A stretch of DNA of 64,000 bases from an uncultured Lachnospiraceae bacterium (GCA_910579645.1 CAJTVK010000005.1:1-64000); one strand, 5' to 3'; shown: positions 8,503 to 17,702, numbered from the stretch's first letter. Numbers and translations are program-made. Notes: a model not told the origin generated them from the letters alone.

Positions 8503-9657
8503 ATGAGAGTTTACCTTGACAACGCAGCAACCACCGAATTAACTGATTCAGTAAAAAATTATTTAGTATCTATATTGGACGACTTCGGAAATCCCAGTTC
8601 TCTGTACGGTCTATCAGAAAAACCCAAACAGATTATATCAGGAGCAAGGCAATCTGTTGCAAAGTTTATCAATGCAGATCCAAAAGACATTTACTTTACT
8701 GGTGGCGGAGCATCAAGCAATACTCTTTCCATCCGTGGGTTCTGTTTACGAAATAATTGTACCGTCTTTTACTCTCCTATTGCACATAAATCAATTCTGA
8801 AATGTGTCGAGTCATATCATAATAGTATTCCATTAAAAGTGAACAAAGAAGGAATTATTGATATACACGACTTAGAGGAATATTTGAATGTCTGTATCAA
8901 TACACCATTAGTTACGATAGATTATGCCAATAGTGAAATAGGAACCATTCAAAATGTAGCGCAAATTATCAAAATTACACATTTGCACAATGGCATTGTG
9001 TATCTGGATTGCACCGGCAGCATGCCAACAATTCCAGTCGATGTGAAAAAGTCAGATGTAGATATGCTTGGTTTTTCTGCACATAAATTAGGGGGGTTAA
9101 AAGGCTGCGGAGTTTTATATAAGAAAAAAGATATTGTTCTTGAACCTTTAGTTTATGGCAGCCAAGAAAAAGGTCTTTACGGCGGCACAGAAAATATTTT
9201 TGGGATTGCATCATTGGGCAAAGCGGTTGAAAGATATGACTATTCTTCTGTCTCATCAGCCAACAGGGATTATGTATATGATTACATAGGGAAGAACATT
9301 CCAGATAGCTATTTATTAGGCGCACCCATAGAATCAGGAAATAGACTGCCACACAATTTATATATGTGTTTCAAAGGCACTGAAGGTGAGTCTCTGATGA
9401 TTCTGCTAGATATGAACGGTATTCAAGTATCGACTGGCTCTGCCTGTACATCAGGAGATTTGACTCCTTCCACTACTCTATCCGCTATCGGCGTGAATGA
9501 ACAAGATATTCATAGCTGTATCAGAATGACATTTGGAGAAGAAACCGAAGAAGAATTAAATTATGTATGTGAAACATTAAAGCATTGTGTTGAAAGTCTA
9601 AGGAATTTCAATAACAAAGAGATAAAAACAACAATTTCAAGTGGTGATTATGAATGA
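8503..9657 (+). CDS. phage-borne cysteine desulfurase, NifS/IscS class (384 aa)
   Basis: Catalyses removal of sulfur from cysteine, giving alanine and an enzyme persulfide; uses PLP. Seen: the N-terminal V-Y-L-D-N-A-A-T-T motif, A-H at the cofactor histidine position, lysine 195 in S-A-H-K-L-G-G for the PLP bond, and Cys 315 in S-T-G-S-A-C-T-S-G as the persulfide residue. Full family length, with all catalytic residues kept, so probably active. AT-rich codon use matches phage neighbours and differs from the chromosomal nifS at the right end of the window. It sits between a virion gene and lysis genes; no IscU-like scaffold is next to it. Its stop overlaps the next start (ATGA). What accepts the sulfur is unknown. 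Confidence 0.88.
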   Translation: MRVYLDNAATTELTDSVKNYLVSILDDFGNPSSLYGLSEKPKQIISGARQSVAKFINADPKDIYFTGGGASSNTLSIRGFCLRNNCTVFYSPIAHKSILKCVESYHNSIPLKVNKEGIIDIHDLEEYLNVCINTPLVTIDYANSEIGTIQNVAQIIKITHLHNGIVYLDCTGSMPTIPVDVKKSDVDMLGFSAHKLGGLKGCGVLYKKKDIVLEPLVYGSQEKGLYGGTENIFGIASLGKAVERYDYSSVSSANRDYVYDYIGKNIPDSYLLGAPIESGNRLPHNLYMCFKGTEGESLMILLDMNGIQVSTGSACTSGDLTPSTTLSAIGVNEQDIHSCIRMTFGEETEEELNYVCETLKHCVESLRNFNNKEIKTTISSGDYE

Positions 9658-10052
9658 AATTGAAACAAGACTCAAAAACGCATAATGAAAAAATGCATGA
9701 ATTAGAATTAAAATATAAACTTGCAGAGCAAAAGCACAAGGAACGCAAATTAAAATATGAGATTATTAAAATGTCTCTCCCATTTCATTTCGATCTAAAA
9801 TTCAACAAAATAATAGTGTTATTATCTATTGCCGCAATCATCCTATATACCATTGCAGCTATTTTATTGCAAAAATATACCCTCATAGAATTAAGCCCTA
9901 CGCTTACGACATGTGTGTACGCTTTTTTCGGCACAGAGCTGTTAGGACTTGCGGGGATAAAGATATGTGATACAAGATTTATAAGCCAAGAAAACAATGC
10001 AGATTGCAATGACACTGCTTCATCACAATACGGCAGTCATGCTGCCGGTTAG
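9654..10052 (+). CDS. two-TM membrane protein, possible holin partner (132 aa)
   Basis: The N-terminal 45 residues are highly charged and helical (coiled-coil-like). Two hydrophobic segments follow, near residues 55-75 and 85-105, then a polar tail. It overlaps the desulfurase gene by four bases and precedes a holin-like gene by nine. Layout and topology fit a phage holin or anti-holin. Not assignable to a named family. Confidence 0.55.
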   Translation: MKLKQDSKTHNEKMHELELKYKLAEQKHKERKLKYEIIKMSLPFHFDLKFNKIIVLLSIAAIILYTIAAILLQKYTLIELSPTLTTCVYAFFGTELLGLAGIKICDTRFISQENNADCNDTASSQYGSHAAG

Positions 10053-10060
10053 GAGGAAAT

Positions 10061-10465
10061 ATGGAGTTTTCAGAAATGATTAATTATATTTTATATGTTG
10101 TTTTGACCGTTATTTTGCCGGTGATTGCAAAGTACGCCATTGAACTTATAAAAACCAAAATCCAAGAAAGCAATATTTTCATGGATGCTACACACAACGA
10201 AGATTTGAGTAAAATTGTTGAAAGCGCACTGTCCGATGTGATGGATGCAGTGCTTTACATAAATCAGATATATGTCGATTCCCTTAAGTCAAGCGGGAAA
10301 TTTGATAAAGAAGCACAGGAAGAGGCATTTAACAGGGCTTATGCGGAAGCCATGAATATGATTTCAGGCGAAGCAAAGAAGGTAATTGAAGGATTATACG
10401 GCTCTTTTGATAAATGGCTGAAAATTAAAATCGAATCTTCCGTAAATATGGCAAAGAAGCAGTAA
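10061..10465 (+). CDS. phage holin, LLH-like (134 aa)
   Basis: One N-terminal membrane helix (about residues 8-28) followed by a long amphipathic, charged helical domain, as in the LLH-type phage holins of Firmicutes. Excellent ribosome site (taggaggaaat). It directly precedes the endolysin gene by 13 bases, as expected for a lysis cassette: the holin opens or depolarises the membrane so the endolysin can reach the wall. Confidence 0.7.
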   Translation: MEFSEMINYILYVVLTVILPVIAKYAIELIKTKIQESNIFMDATHNEDLSKIVESALSDVMDAVLYINQIYVDSLKSSGKFDKEAQEEAFNRAYAEAMNMISGEAKKVIEGLYGSFDKWLKIKIESSVNMAKKQ

Positions 10466-10478
10466 AGGATGTGAATTT

Positions 10479-11720
10479 ATGTCTTTATCTATAAGCAATA
10501 ATGGGCTGAATTTAATAAAGAGATTTGAAAGCTGTAAGCTTACCGCCTATAAAGCCGTAAACACCGAAAAGTACTGGACTATAGGATGGGGACATTATGG
10601 TCCCGATGTAAGGCAGGGACAAACAATTACTCAGTCACAAGCTGATGCATATCTAAAATCAGATTGCGCAACTGCTGAAAAGGCTGTAAACCGCTATAGC
10701 GGTAAATATCACTGGAACCAAAACCAGTTTGATGCCCTTGTCAGTTTCACGTTTAATTGTGGCATCGGCAACTTGAATACGTTACTAAACAATGGGAATC
10801 GTGCCATTTCTGAGATCAGCGCAAAAATTACGGCATACAATAAATCCGGCGGCAAAATATTGAAAGGGCTTGTAACAAGACGCGAAACGGAAAAGGAGTT
10901 GTTTGACAAATCTGTAGCCCCCACATCATCTATTGCCATTTCCAATTCTGTTCAATTTATAAAGCCAGTCTCTTATCTTCAGACCGACCCGAAATGGAAA
11001 AATCATAATTATTCTGCAAAAGGTGAGAAGAAAACCATCGGAAGTTCCGGATGTGGAGTCACCGCATCCGCAATGGTAATCGCCACCCTGAAAGATAAAA
11101 ATGTTACACCGATAACTACTGCTGAATGGTCTATGGCTCACGGATATAAAGCACTTAATCAGGGCACTTACTATTCCTATTTTGTTCCTCAATTTAATCA
11201 GTATGGAATCACATGCAGGCAATTGAACTCATCCAATTTATACGGCAAGCCATCTTCTTCCGCTCATACAGAGGCACTAAATGCCTTGAAAAATGGCAAT
11301 TGGGTAATTGCCTGTATGGGAAAAGGGCAATATACTTCATCCGGACACTTTATCCTTCTATATAAATATGAAAACGGATATATTTATGTGAACGATCCGG
11401 CATCAACAAAAGCTGACAGAATTAAAAACACTTGGGATTTATTTGCTAAACAGGTTAAATATATGTGGGTTATTACCGTCCCTGACAGTTTTAAGCCAAA
11501 AACACCCATCAGTTCCATCAGTAACAAAATTGGGAAAATATCGAATTGCACAAATTTGAATATGAGAAAAGAACCACAGATAAAAAATGGAAATGTAGTA
11601 AAAATTCTAAGCAGAAATGACGAAGTGTATGTATTATCAGAAAAAAACAATTGGTATCAAATTAAGACTAAAGATAATATTGTTGGATATGTTTCCGGCA
11701 AATATGTTGTAATTTTATGA
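10479..11720 (+). CDS. modular endolysin: GH24 lysozyme + C39-like peptidase + SH3 (413 aa)
   Basis: Degrades host peptidoglycan at lysis. Residues about 5-140 are a GH24 (T4-type) lysozyme with the catalytic Glu 17 (R-F-E-S) and T-I-G-W-G-H near 33-38. Residues about 165-335 resemble a C39-family cysteine peptidase, with Y-L-Q-T-D-P-K-W at the start, active Cys near 192 (G-S-S-G-C-G) and H in G-H-F-I-L-L. Residues about 350-413 are a bacterial SH3 domain (N-M-R-K-E-P ... G-Y-V-S-G-K-Y) for wall binding. Two different catalytic modules in one chain are notable. No signal peptide, consistent with holin-dependent release. Confidence 0.88.
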   Translation: MSLSISNNGLNLIKRFESCKLTAYKAVNTEKYWTIGWGHYGPDVRQGQTITQSQADAYLKSDCATAEKAVNRYSGKYHWNQNQFDALVSFTFNCGIGNLNTLLNNGNRAISEISAKITAYNKSGGKILKGLVTRRETEKELFDKSVAPTSSIAISNSVQFIKPVSYLQTDPKWKNHNYSAKGEKKTIGSSGCGVTASAMVIATLKDKNVTPITTAEWSMAHGYKALNQGTYYSYFVPQFNQYGITCRQLNSSNLYGKPSSSAHTEALNALKNGNWVIACMGKGQYTSSGHFILLYKYENGYIYVNDPASTKADRIKNTWDLFAKQVKYMWVITVPDSFKPKTPISSISNKIGKISNCTNLNMRKEPQIKNGNVVKILSRNDEVYVLSEKNNWYQIKTKDNIVGYVSGKYVVIL

Positions 11721-11740
11721 AGAAAGGCGATATCATGTAG

Positions 11741-12415
11741 ATGGGAGAAATAAATGAATTGCTCAATATTAATTTTTCTTATGTTCTAATGTCTGTATTT
11801 ATTATACTAGCAGGCATCAAATCAATTGTCACTATATTTGAGTGGGTTGTTGATAAACTTGGATTAGAAACTAAATGGATGAGGGGAAAACGGGAGGAAC
11901 ATGATCTCCTTCTTCAAACCTCACAGAATCTTGCAGATTTACGCAATCAACACAATCATGATGTGGAAGAGTCCAATACACATGATGAAAATATAAAAGA
12001 AGAATTGTCTACCTTTATGACAGAAATCAGATTGTCCGTTGCAAAAACACAGTCAGAAATAAAACAGTTTGCCGAAAACAGAATAAAAGACAGGAAACAA
12101 TCTTTGGAGATTCAAAAAGAATTGACAGACTCAATAAAAAGTATAGCTGAGTACAATTCCAGCAAAGACAAACAGATTGAAAATCTAATGGCTGCTCAGA
12201 GAGAAGTCTTAGCCGATAAGATTAACGAGAAGTATAAATATTATATTTCCATCAAAGGAATCCCAGAGGATGAAGTTGATGAGTTTACCAATTTACATAC
12301 TGCATATAAAGGAGTCGGCGGTAATCATAGTGGCGATGCAAAATATGAATACTGCATGAATCACCTACAAGTGATTCCCGTGAAAACAAAATTGGTAATC
12401 AACGATAATAAATAA
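11741..12415 (+). CDS. membrane-anchored coiled-coil protein (224 aa)
   Basis: One membrane helix near residues 12-33 is followed by a long charged coiled coil (about 50-165) and a short C-terminal domain. Located right after the endolysin, with a gaaagg ribosome site, it may be a spanin-like or holin-associated lysis protein, or an anchored phage protein for another task. No family recognised. An approximately 250-base non-coding stretch with strong RNA structure follows. Confidence 0.55.
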   Translation: MGEINELLNINFSYVLMSVFIILAGIKSIVTIFEWVVDKLGLETKWMRGKREEHDLLLQTSQNLADLRNQHNHDVEESNTHDENIKEELSTFMTEIRLSVAKTQSEIKQFAENRIKDRKQSLEIQKELTDSIKSIAEYNSSKDKQIENLMAAQREVLADKINEKYKYYISIKGIPEDEVDEFTNLHTAYKGVGGNHSGDAKYEYCMNHLQVIPVKTKLVINDNK

Positions 12416-12469
12416 TTTTTAAGCGATATCAATCTGTCATATTTTATTATATCATAAAGCATTCAGCAT

Positions 12470-12575
12470 AACAGTTCACCCTGCGGCTTCCCTGTTACGG
12501 AATCTGCCCATTCCAAGCCGCCTGCGGCGAGGGCAGATTCCCTCTTGGCTAAATTTTCGTAGGCTGAACTCTCAC
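12470..12575 (+). ncRNA. structured GC-rich non-coding segment
   Basis: In an AT-rich gap (12,416-12,663) lies a GC-rich island with a perfect 10-bp stem gaatctgccc / gggcagattc (12,500-12,541) inside a weaker outer pairing agttca / tgaact. The 16-base string cggcttccctgttacg here recurs exactly at 55,870-55,885 in the chromosome. It may be a small RNA, a mobile hairpin or a processing element; no known RNA family is recognised. Confidence 0.35.
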
Positions 12576-12663
12576 AAAAATATTCACTCACTCTTTATAA
12601 GTCCTGTTTATTGTACTCGCCTTCTGCTACAATATTGTTATATATACTGTGGAGGTGGAATTT

Positions 12664-12861
12664 ATGTATGATAAGGATTTTAGGATGATGGAACTTACAC
12701 TGAAAGTTTTTGTCAAATATATTGCCATTAAGGTTGATATGTTTGAGTCAGAAATTATTGACGAGCAAAATTTTGATGCAGAAGATATATTTGGGATTAT
12801 GAAGTTCAAGCATAAATATATCAGAGATGATTGCTACATGATTGTGGAAGTTGAGATGTGA
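12664..12861 (+). CDS. small acidic hypothetical protein (65 aa)
   Basis: ATG 12664 is preceded by a near-ideal ggaggtgg ribosome site at 12,651-12,658, so this start is preferred over a GTG at 12,649. The product is acidic with several aromatic and methionine residues. It stands alone between two non-coding stretches and has no recognisable family. A possible early regulator or anti-host protein, from size and isolation only. Confidence 0.5.
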   Translation: MYDKDFRMMELTLKVFVKYIAIKVDMFESEIIDEQNFDAEDIFGIMKFKHKYIRDDCYMIVEVEM

Positions 12862-12913
12862 TTGTACAATTATTTATTCTTTTTTGCTATAAGACAAAAT
12901 ATGTAATTATCTT

Positions 12914-12942
12914 TTGAAAAATCTTCTTAATAGTTATATTAT
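12914..12942 (+). promoter_or_regulatory. sigma-70-type promoter for the tail operon
   Basis: TTGAAA (12,914-12,919), a 17-base spacer and TATTAT (12,937-12,942). It is the best promoter match in the phage part, and it lies upstream of the tail/fiber operon in a 296-base gene-free stretch (12,862-13,157). Confidence 0.6.
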
Positions 12943-12957
12943 TTCACGGTTCTAATA

Positions 12958-12977
12958 CCCCGCTGCTTGCAGCGGGG
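12958..12977 (+). terminator. GC-rich hairpin just downstream of the promoter
   Basis: ccccgctg-cttg-cagcgggg followed by ttgtt. It begins only 16 bases after the -10 box, so it would be at the very 5' end of the transcript. It could be a 5' protective stem, a terminator overcome by antitermination or by a phage polymerase, or the end of an upstream transcript. A second hairpin, gtagggaa / ttccctac, follows near 13,105-13,128. Confidence 0.5.
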
Positions 12978-13157
12978 TTGTTCATTATGTGGTCAACTAC
13001 ATTTCTTTTGCATCTAAAAGCATTGGAATTTCCTACCTTTTTTATGCACAGCCCTATGCAGATAAGATATGCCGCTGATGCGGCGCACAGGGCGCGCGGC
13101 GGGTAGGGAAGATGGCTCTTCCCTACTCGATTACATAAAAAGAAAGGACGCAGCCAT

Positions 13158-13235
13158 ATGGAACAAGTTTCAAACAAACATATACGGGCATTGGATATAT
13201 TGGCCTACTTAAGCAAGAAGGGACACAATGAATAA
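13158..13235 (+). CDS. 25-residue mini-protein at head of tail operon
   Basis: ATG 13158 follows an agaaagga ribosome site. The 25-codon frame ends in TAATG, sharing its last base with the start of the next gene, so translation is likely coupled. The peptide is basic and helical. It could be a leader that sets expression of the tail gene rather than a functional protein. Confidence 0.45.
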   Translation: MEQVSNKHIRALDILAYLSKKGHNE

Positions 13236-14446
13236 TGTCGAAACCTATAGTAAATAAAATAACTCCTTTTGATGCCGCAATGGACAAAGCAGTCAGTTTT
13301 TCTTGGAACGGCAGCCAGTCATACGCAAACCGCTTAGTCATATATAATGCAGATACCATGGGCATCATATATGACAGAAAAATAAGCGCATTCCCCCATA
13401 CCCATATCATACCTGCCGGGACTCTTGCCAACGGAAGGAAATGGATAGCACAGTTTCAGACCTTTGACATAAATGATTCCGCCAGCGAATTATCTGATAA
13501 AACATACTTCCAGACCCTGAAGACACCACTCTTCTACTTTTATGGGCTGGCAGACGGGCAGACAATATACTCTGCATCTTATGATGCCCAGATATACTAT
13601 TTACAGGAGAACTATGAGGACATCCAGTCTTTCAGGTTTTATCTTTATGACGGCACAAAGACGCTGCTGTCAGAAAGCGAAACCATGTATGACAGCACAA
13701 AAATAAGATACCAATACAAGGGGCTTGACAACCATACCCTATACTATTTCCGCTGTCATGGGATGACTGTAAGCGGCATGGAAATTGACACTGGGTACAT
13801 CCGGATATACACGGATTACAGGCGTCCTGGGAAATACAGCATCATCTATGCAGAGAATGACCCGCTGCACGGCTACATGAAATACCATACTAACATAGCA
13901 GTGATACAATATAACGGCAACAAGACATTTAATTTCGAGAATGGGATGATAGATTTACGGGGCGACAATGAAGGAATCTATTATGACACCGGCTTTGTAA
14001 TAGACGGGGACTTCACATTGAAGTTGCGCGGCATGTACCTGAACCAGACGGCTACCCTACTGGAACTTAGGAACACAAGGCATTCCATTACCGTAAACTC
14101 ATATCTATATGAAGATGGGACGACCCGCTTCAAATTGGATGTCCCGAATGGGCTTGGACATTATATCCTGTATTCCGATGCCCTTGCGTTCAACTCCACC
14201 GACATGGTTTGCATATGGATACGGAAGGTAAATGACATTTACCAATTGGAAGTAATTGCAGACCCAGATTACATAGGCACGGACAATATCTGGTACGGAC
14301 AGCAGATGCCGCCCAACCCAAGCACCTATGATGTATGGATTGACGCTCCGAACCTGTTCACTTACGTTGTCAGCAAGGATGACATGAAAACTCATTACTC
14401 TGACGGCGAGCCAGCTGACGCAGATGTGAATGATATATGGAATTAG
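13235..14446 (+). CDS. phage tail/baseplate protein (403 aa)
   Basis: Rich in beta-strand, Tyr, Asn and Gly, with repeated W-N-G/T-Y-F-R patterns like stacked Ig or fibronectin-type domains. A lectin-like stretch (N-F-E-N-G-M-I-D-L-R-G-D) lies near residue 230. Such composition is usual for tail or baseplate proteins. The operon context (three more tail genes follow with overlaps or tiny gaps) supports this. The exact role is unknown. GC content is higher than in flanking phage genes. Confidence 0.55.
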   Translation: MSKPIVNKITPFDAAMDKAVSFSWNGSQSYANRLVIYNADTMGIIYDRKISAFPHTHIIPAGTLANGRKWIAQFQTFDINDSASELSDKTYFQTLKTPLFYFYGLADGQTIYSASYDAQIYYLQENYEDIQSFRFYLYDGTKTLLSESETMYDSTKIRYQYKGLDNHTLYYFRCHGMTVSGMEIDTGYIRIYTDYRRPGKYSIIYAENDPLHGYMKYHTNIAVIQYNGNKTFNFENGMIDLRGDNEGIYYDTGFVIDGDFTLKLRGMYLNQTATLLELRNTRHSITVNSYLYEDGTTRFKLDVPNGLGHYILYSDALAFNSTDMVCIWIRKVNDIYQLEVIADPDYIGTDNIWYGQQMPPNPSTYDVWIDAPNLFTYVVSKDDMKTHYSDGEPADADVNDIWN

Positions 14447-14458
14447 GAGGTGGGACAA

Positions 14459-15388
14459 TTGTTTTTTCTATCAAAGGCCATATTGGGCGCCGACAGGAAC
14501 ACTGCCGCCCTCACGCCCACTCATGTGAACAACGTTACATATGTCCGAATTGCCAACGGGCTTTATGACTGCCTGTACATAACAAGGGAGACTTCATCCG
14601 AGCCTTCCATGGACTGCCCGGACGAATGGGACTTTGACACGATACTGCATGCGGATTTCAGCAACTCAACAAATGCCGGCAACGTGGACTGGAACTTAAG
14701 GACTGTGTCCCACCTTCTCATAAAACGGAGGAACACGGAAAAATTTAAGTGGAACACAATTGCCGTAAGGGAAGTGCATACGCTTGAGGACTTCACGGAA
14801 GGACTTAGGGGGAATGACTACACAAACGCATGCCATGTGGAATATGAGTATGCCGTAGTCCCGATATTCCATGGCTTGGAGGAGGGGACATATTACACCA
14901 CGTTTGTCGATTCAGAGTTCAATGACATATTCATAGTCGAGAAGAACTGCATATTCGGGACTCCCGCCACTGACGGGTACTGTGACACGACCAGAAGAAT
15001 ACCGTCTTCTATCAATGAAACCATCAGCAACAGATACCCGACATATATCAGGAACACAGTCTCAAATTACGACAAGGGAAGCTGCAAGGGCATGTTTGTG
15101 GAACTGGACGAGGAAAACTGCGATTTAGTGGTTGACGATGCATTGCGGATACCATACCAAAGAAAAATCATGGACTTCCTTGCTGACGGAATGCCAAAGA
15201 TCTTAAAGCACTTCGATGGGAGGATTTGGCTCATGACAGTAACAGGCGACCCGACAGACACCGCAGACACCACATACAAAAACAGGGACATCTCTTTTGA
15301 GTGGGCTGAGATTGGGGACTATGATTCGGAAAGGGATTTATATTATACGAACCTGTCAGACATCGAGGAAAGGTGGTGGAACAAATGA
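14459..15388 (+). CDS. phage tail protein (309 aa), TTG start
   Basis: The frame is open from a GTG at 14,450, but the ribosome site aggagg occupies 14,445-14,450. The TTG at 14,459, 8 bases further on, is the better start. The product is soluble, acidic and aromatic-rich, with no recognisable domain. It ends inside the next gene (ATGA overlap). Position between two tail genes suggests a baseplate or tail-fiber network component. Confidence 0.5.
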   Translation: MFFLSKAILGADRNTAALTPTHVNNVTYVRIANGLYDCLYITRETSSEPSMDCPDEWDFDTILHADFSNSTNAGNVDWNLRTVSHLLIKRRNTEKFKWNTIAVREVHTLEDFTEGLRGNDYTNACHVEYEYAVVPIFHGLEEGTYYTTFVDSEFNDIFIVEKNCIFGTPATDGYCDTTRRIPSSINETISNRYPTYIRNTVSNYDKGSCKGMFVELDEENCDLVVDDALRIPYQRKIMDFLADGMPKILKHFDGRIWLMTVTGDPTDTADTTYKNRDISFEWAEIGDYDSERDLYYTNLSDIEERWWNK

Positions 15389-17049
15389 TTACGGCGAGGG
15401 ATTTAAAACTGATGCTCCAAAAGCCACAGCATTTCCTCCTGAAAATGGAGGTGCTTAGGGATGACGGAAAGACCGTGCTTGACACCCTGAAAGGAACCCT
15501 TGCCGGAGGAACTGCCTCTATCGACAGTTCCTCTTCTGTCCGAAGGACTTTCTCGGCTTCATTAATCCCAACCTTATATGACAGGAATGACGCAAAGATT
15601 GACGAAAATGGGCTGGTCTGGCTAAATAAGGAAATCAGGCTGTATATCGGCATCATGGACATAAGAACCAAGGAATACATATACTACCCTCTTGGGCATT
15701 ATGTATATACAAACACATCCGGCACATATGATGCCGCCACTAACCAACTGTCCATCACATGCAGCGATTATATGTCCAAGCTGGACGGGACAAAAAATGG
15801 ACAAATCGGCGCACTGACAACTAAAATCCCCGCTTACGAGGAAAATGAGGAAACAGGCGAGGTCATCAGACACAACATCATACGCGAAGCAATCATAACC
15901 GTACTAAAGCAACTGGGCGGCATAAATAATTACATGGTTGACGATATAGGCGAATATAAAGCATTGCCACAGTACAATACCAATTGGCAAGAATACAGGA
16001 GCCAAAACCCTCTATGGAACACCATACCATATGACCTTGAGTTTTCAAGCGGGTGCACCGTGCTGTCCATATTGGAAAAACTCCGCGACTTATATCCCAA
16101 TTATGAGATGTTCTTTAATGAATACAATGTATTCACCTGCCAGATGGTTCCAAGCTGCTATTCGGACGACATCATCCTAAGCAACGAATTCATGCAGGGG
16201 ATTTATATATCCGAAAGCAACAGCATAGACATGGCAAAGGTGCGGAACATATGCGAAGTTTGGGGCAAGGTAATCGAGACGGATTTCTATACAGACCAAT
16301 GCAGTTACGTTGACAACATATACCACTGCCCCATTGACGGATACGATGACAATTATTATAACGGCGATAAGATAGCCGTCAAGATACCATCCGCAAACGC
16401 TGCAAGCCCCAAGCTGAATGTCAGCGGCTTAGGGGCCATAGATATCTTAGACGAGAATACGGACACTCCCATATTAAGCAATGCCTTGGAGAAAGATGCT
16501 GTTTTTGTTTTTAAGATAAAAAGCAAAAGGGTGAATGGGCAGACTGTATTCCATGCATATCTCCTAGGACATTGGCAGGCGCACGGAATGAATGTCCTGA
16601 CTGACGGGACAGTCGGGGGCGACTACGCTTTCCCTGACGGGAAAATATGCAAGAAGTACTCAAAGGAATATTTCCAGATAAAATACAATTGTGAATCCGT
16701 GGAGTTTGAAACCATCCCGGACTCACCGTTCACAGTGCAGAAACTTGGGGAGATACTTGACGTAAAGGCAGGGAATGAATATGAACATATCACATCTGAC
16801 TCACTGGCACTCTCCCGTGCAGAATGGGAGAACCGGAAGAACTCAAGGCTCACGGACAGCATAACGCTTACAACAATCCTTGTTCCGTTTTACGACGTTA
16901 ATATCAAACTGCTGTATCAAAATTCCAATTCAAATGCCCCAGAGCAGTATATCATCAAGTCTGTATCTCATGATTTTAGTGCCGGCACTTCTACACTGTC
17001 TTTAATGAAATTTTATCCATTATACAATAACGAAACAGAAAGGTTGTGA
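15385..17049 (+). CDS. phage tail/baseplate protein, DUF5048-like (554 aa)
   Basis: Start ATG 15,385 overlaps the preceding stop and follows a gaaaggtgg ribosome site. The early segment (residues about 10-110) resembles the N-terminal beta domains of baseplate hub or tail proteins (a G-K-T-V-L-D-T-L-K-G-T-L stretch, then S-C-S-D-Y-M-S-K-L-D-type text). I associate this with DUF5048-type phage proteins from memory, so treat the family name as tentative. Likely a hub or baseplate component holding the receptor-binding proteins encoded next. Confidence 0.55.
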   Translation: MITARDLKLMLQKPQHFLLKMEVLRDDGKTVLDTLKGTLAGGTASIDSSSSVRRTFSASLIPTLYDRNDAKIDENGLVWLNKEIRLYIGIMDIRTKEYIYYPLGHYVYTNTSGTYDAATNQLSITCSDYMSKLDGTKNGQIGALTTKIPAYEENEETGEVIRHNIIREAIITVLKQLGGINNYMVDDIGEYKALPQYNTNWQEYRSQNPLWNTIPYDLEFSSGCTVLSILEKLRDLYPNYEMFFNEYNVFTCQMVPSCYSDDIILSNEFMQGIYISESNSIDMAKVRNICEVWGKVIETDFYTDQCSYVDNIYHCPIDGYDDNYYNGDKIAVKIPSANAASPKLNVSGLGAIDILDENTDTPILSNALEKDAVFVFKIKSKRVNGQTVFHAYLLGHWQAHGMNVLTDGTVGGDYAFPDGKICKKYSKEYFQIKYNCESVEFETIPDSPFTVQKLGEILDVKAGNEYEHITSDSLALSRAEWENRKNSRLTDSITLTTILVPFYDVNIKLLYQNSNSNAPEQYIIKSVSHDFSAGTSTLSLMKFYPLYNNETERL

Positions 17050-17054
17050 TTTAA

Positions 17055-17702
17055 CTGAATAGTTCAAGAATCTTTGAGCCTGAAATCATTATAAATCCAG
17101 ATATACGCACAATAACAGTTCCTGATGAATTATACAATATCGGGGTTGTATCTGACAATAATGCTGAAACGGTAAACATAAGAATACCACGTTTTTTTGA
17201 TGATTGTGATTTTTCCAAAAAAGACTGCACAATATCATATAACAATGCTTTAAAAGAACGCGGCGTATATACTGTAAGAGGGATGGAGATAAAAAACGAT
17301 TCTTTGCTGCTCCACTGGCATATATCAAATCATGTAACAAAAAAAAGCGGTAAAATATACTTTGTAGTAGAGTTTAAGAAAAATGTGAATGAACGTGGAA
17401 TGCCATACTTCTGGTCTACTTTGCCGGCAGAATTAAATGTTATGGCTAGTCTGGATGATAATATTGTCATAACTGAAAATGATAGTTCATTATATCGCTC
17501 CTTACTTTCATCTTTACAGGCAACAGATAAAAGAGTAGCGGAGTTAATGCAAAAAGTCGGGCAAATGGCAAACTCAGAATTTGATTCACTAAAAACAGAA
17601 TTAGACGAAATAAAATCTACGGTTCAGGCTTTATCAGAAAATGCTGCTTACATAAATATTGGACACATTACTGACAACAAAATAGACGATTTATTTTCTT
17701 AA
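17055..17702 (+). CDS. BppU-like upper baseplate protein, CTG start (215 aa)
   Basis: Aligns with the first ~125 residues of the following gene (shared motifs I-Y/F-E-P-E, D/H-E-L-Y-N, Y-N-N-A-L-K-E-R-G, G-K-I-Y-F-V-V-E-F, L-P-A-E-L-N), so they are tandem paralogs. This homology starts right after a stop at 17,052, and the only sensible initiation codon is CTG 17,055, 11 bases after gaaagg. Residues after 130 form a coiled coil ending in I-x-x-L-F-S, a tail seen again in the gene at 21,257. The N-terminal domain resembles upper baseplate (BppU) domains that anchor fibers. Confidence 0.6.
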   Translation: MNSSRIFEPEIIINPDIRTITVPDELYNIGVVSDNNAETVNIRIPRFFDDCDFSKKDCTISYNNALKERGVYTVRGMEIKNDSLLLHWHISNHVTKKSGKIYFVVEFKKNVNERGMPYFWSTLPAELNVMASLDDNIVITENDSSLYRSLLSSLQATDKRVAELMQKVGQMANSEFDSLKTELDEIKSTVQALSENAAYINIGHITDNKIDDLFS

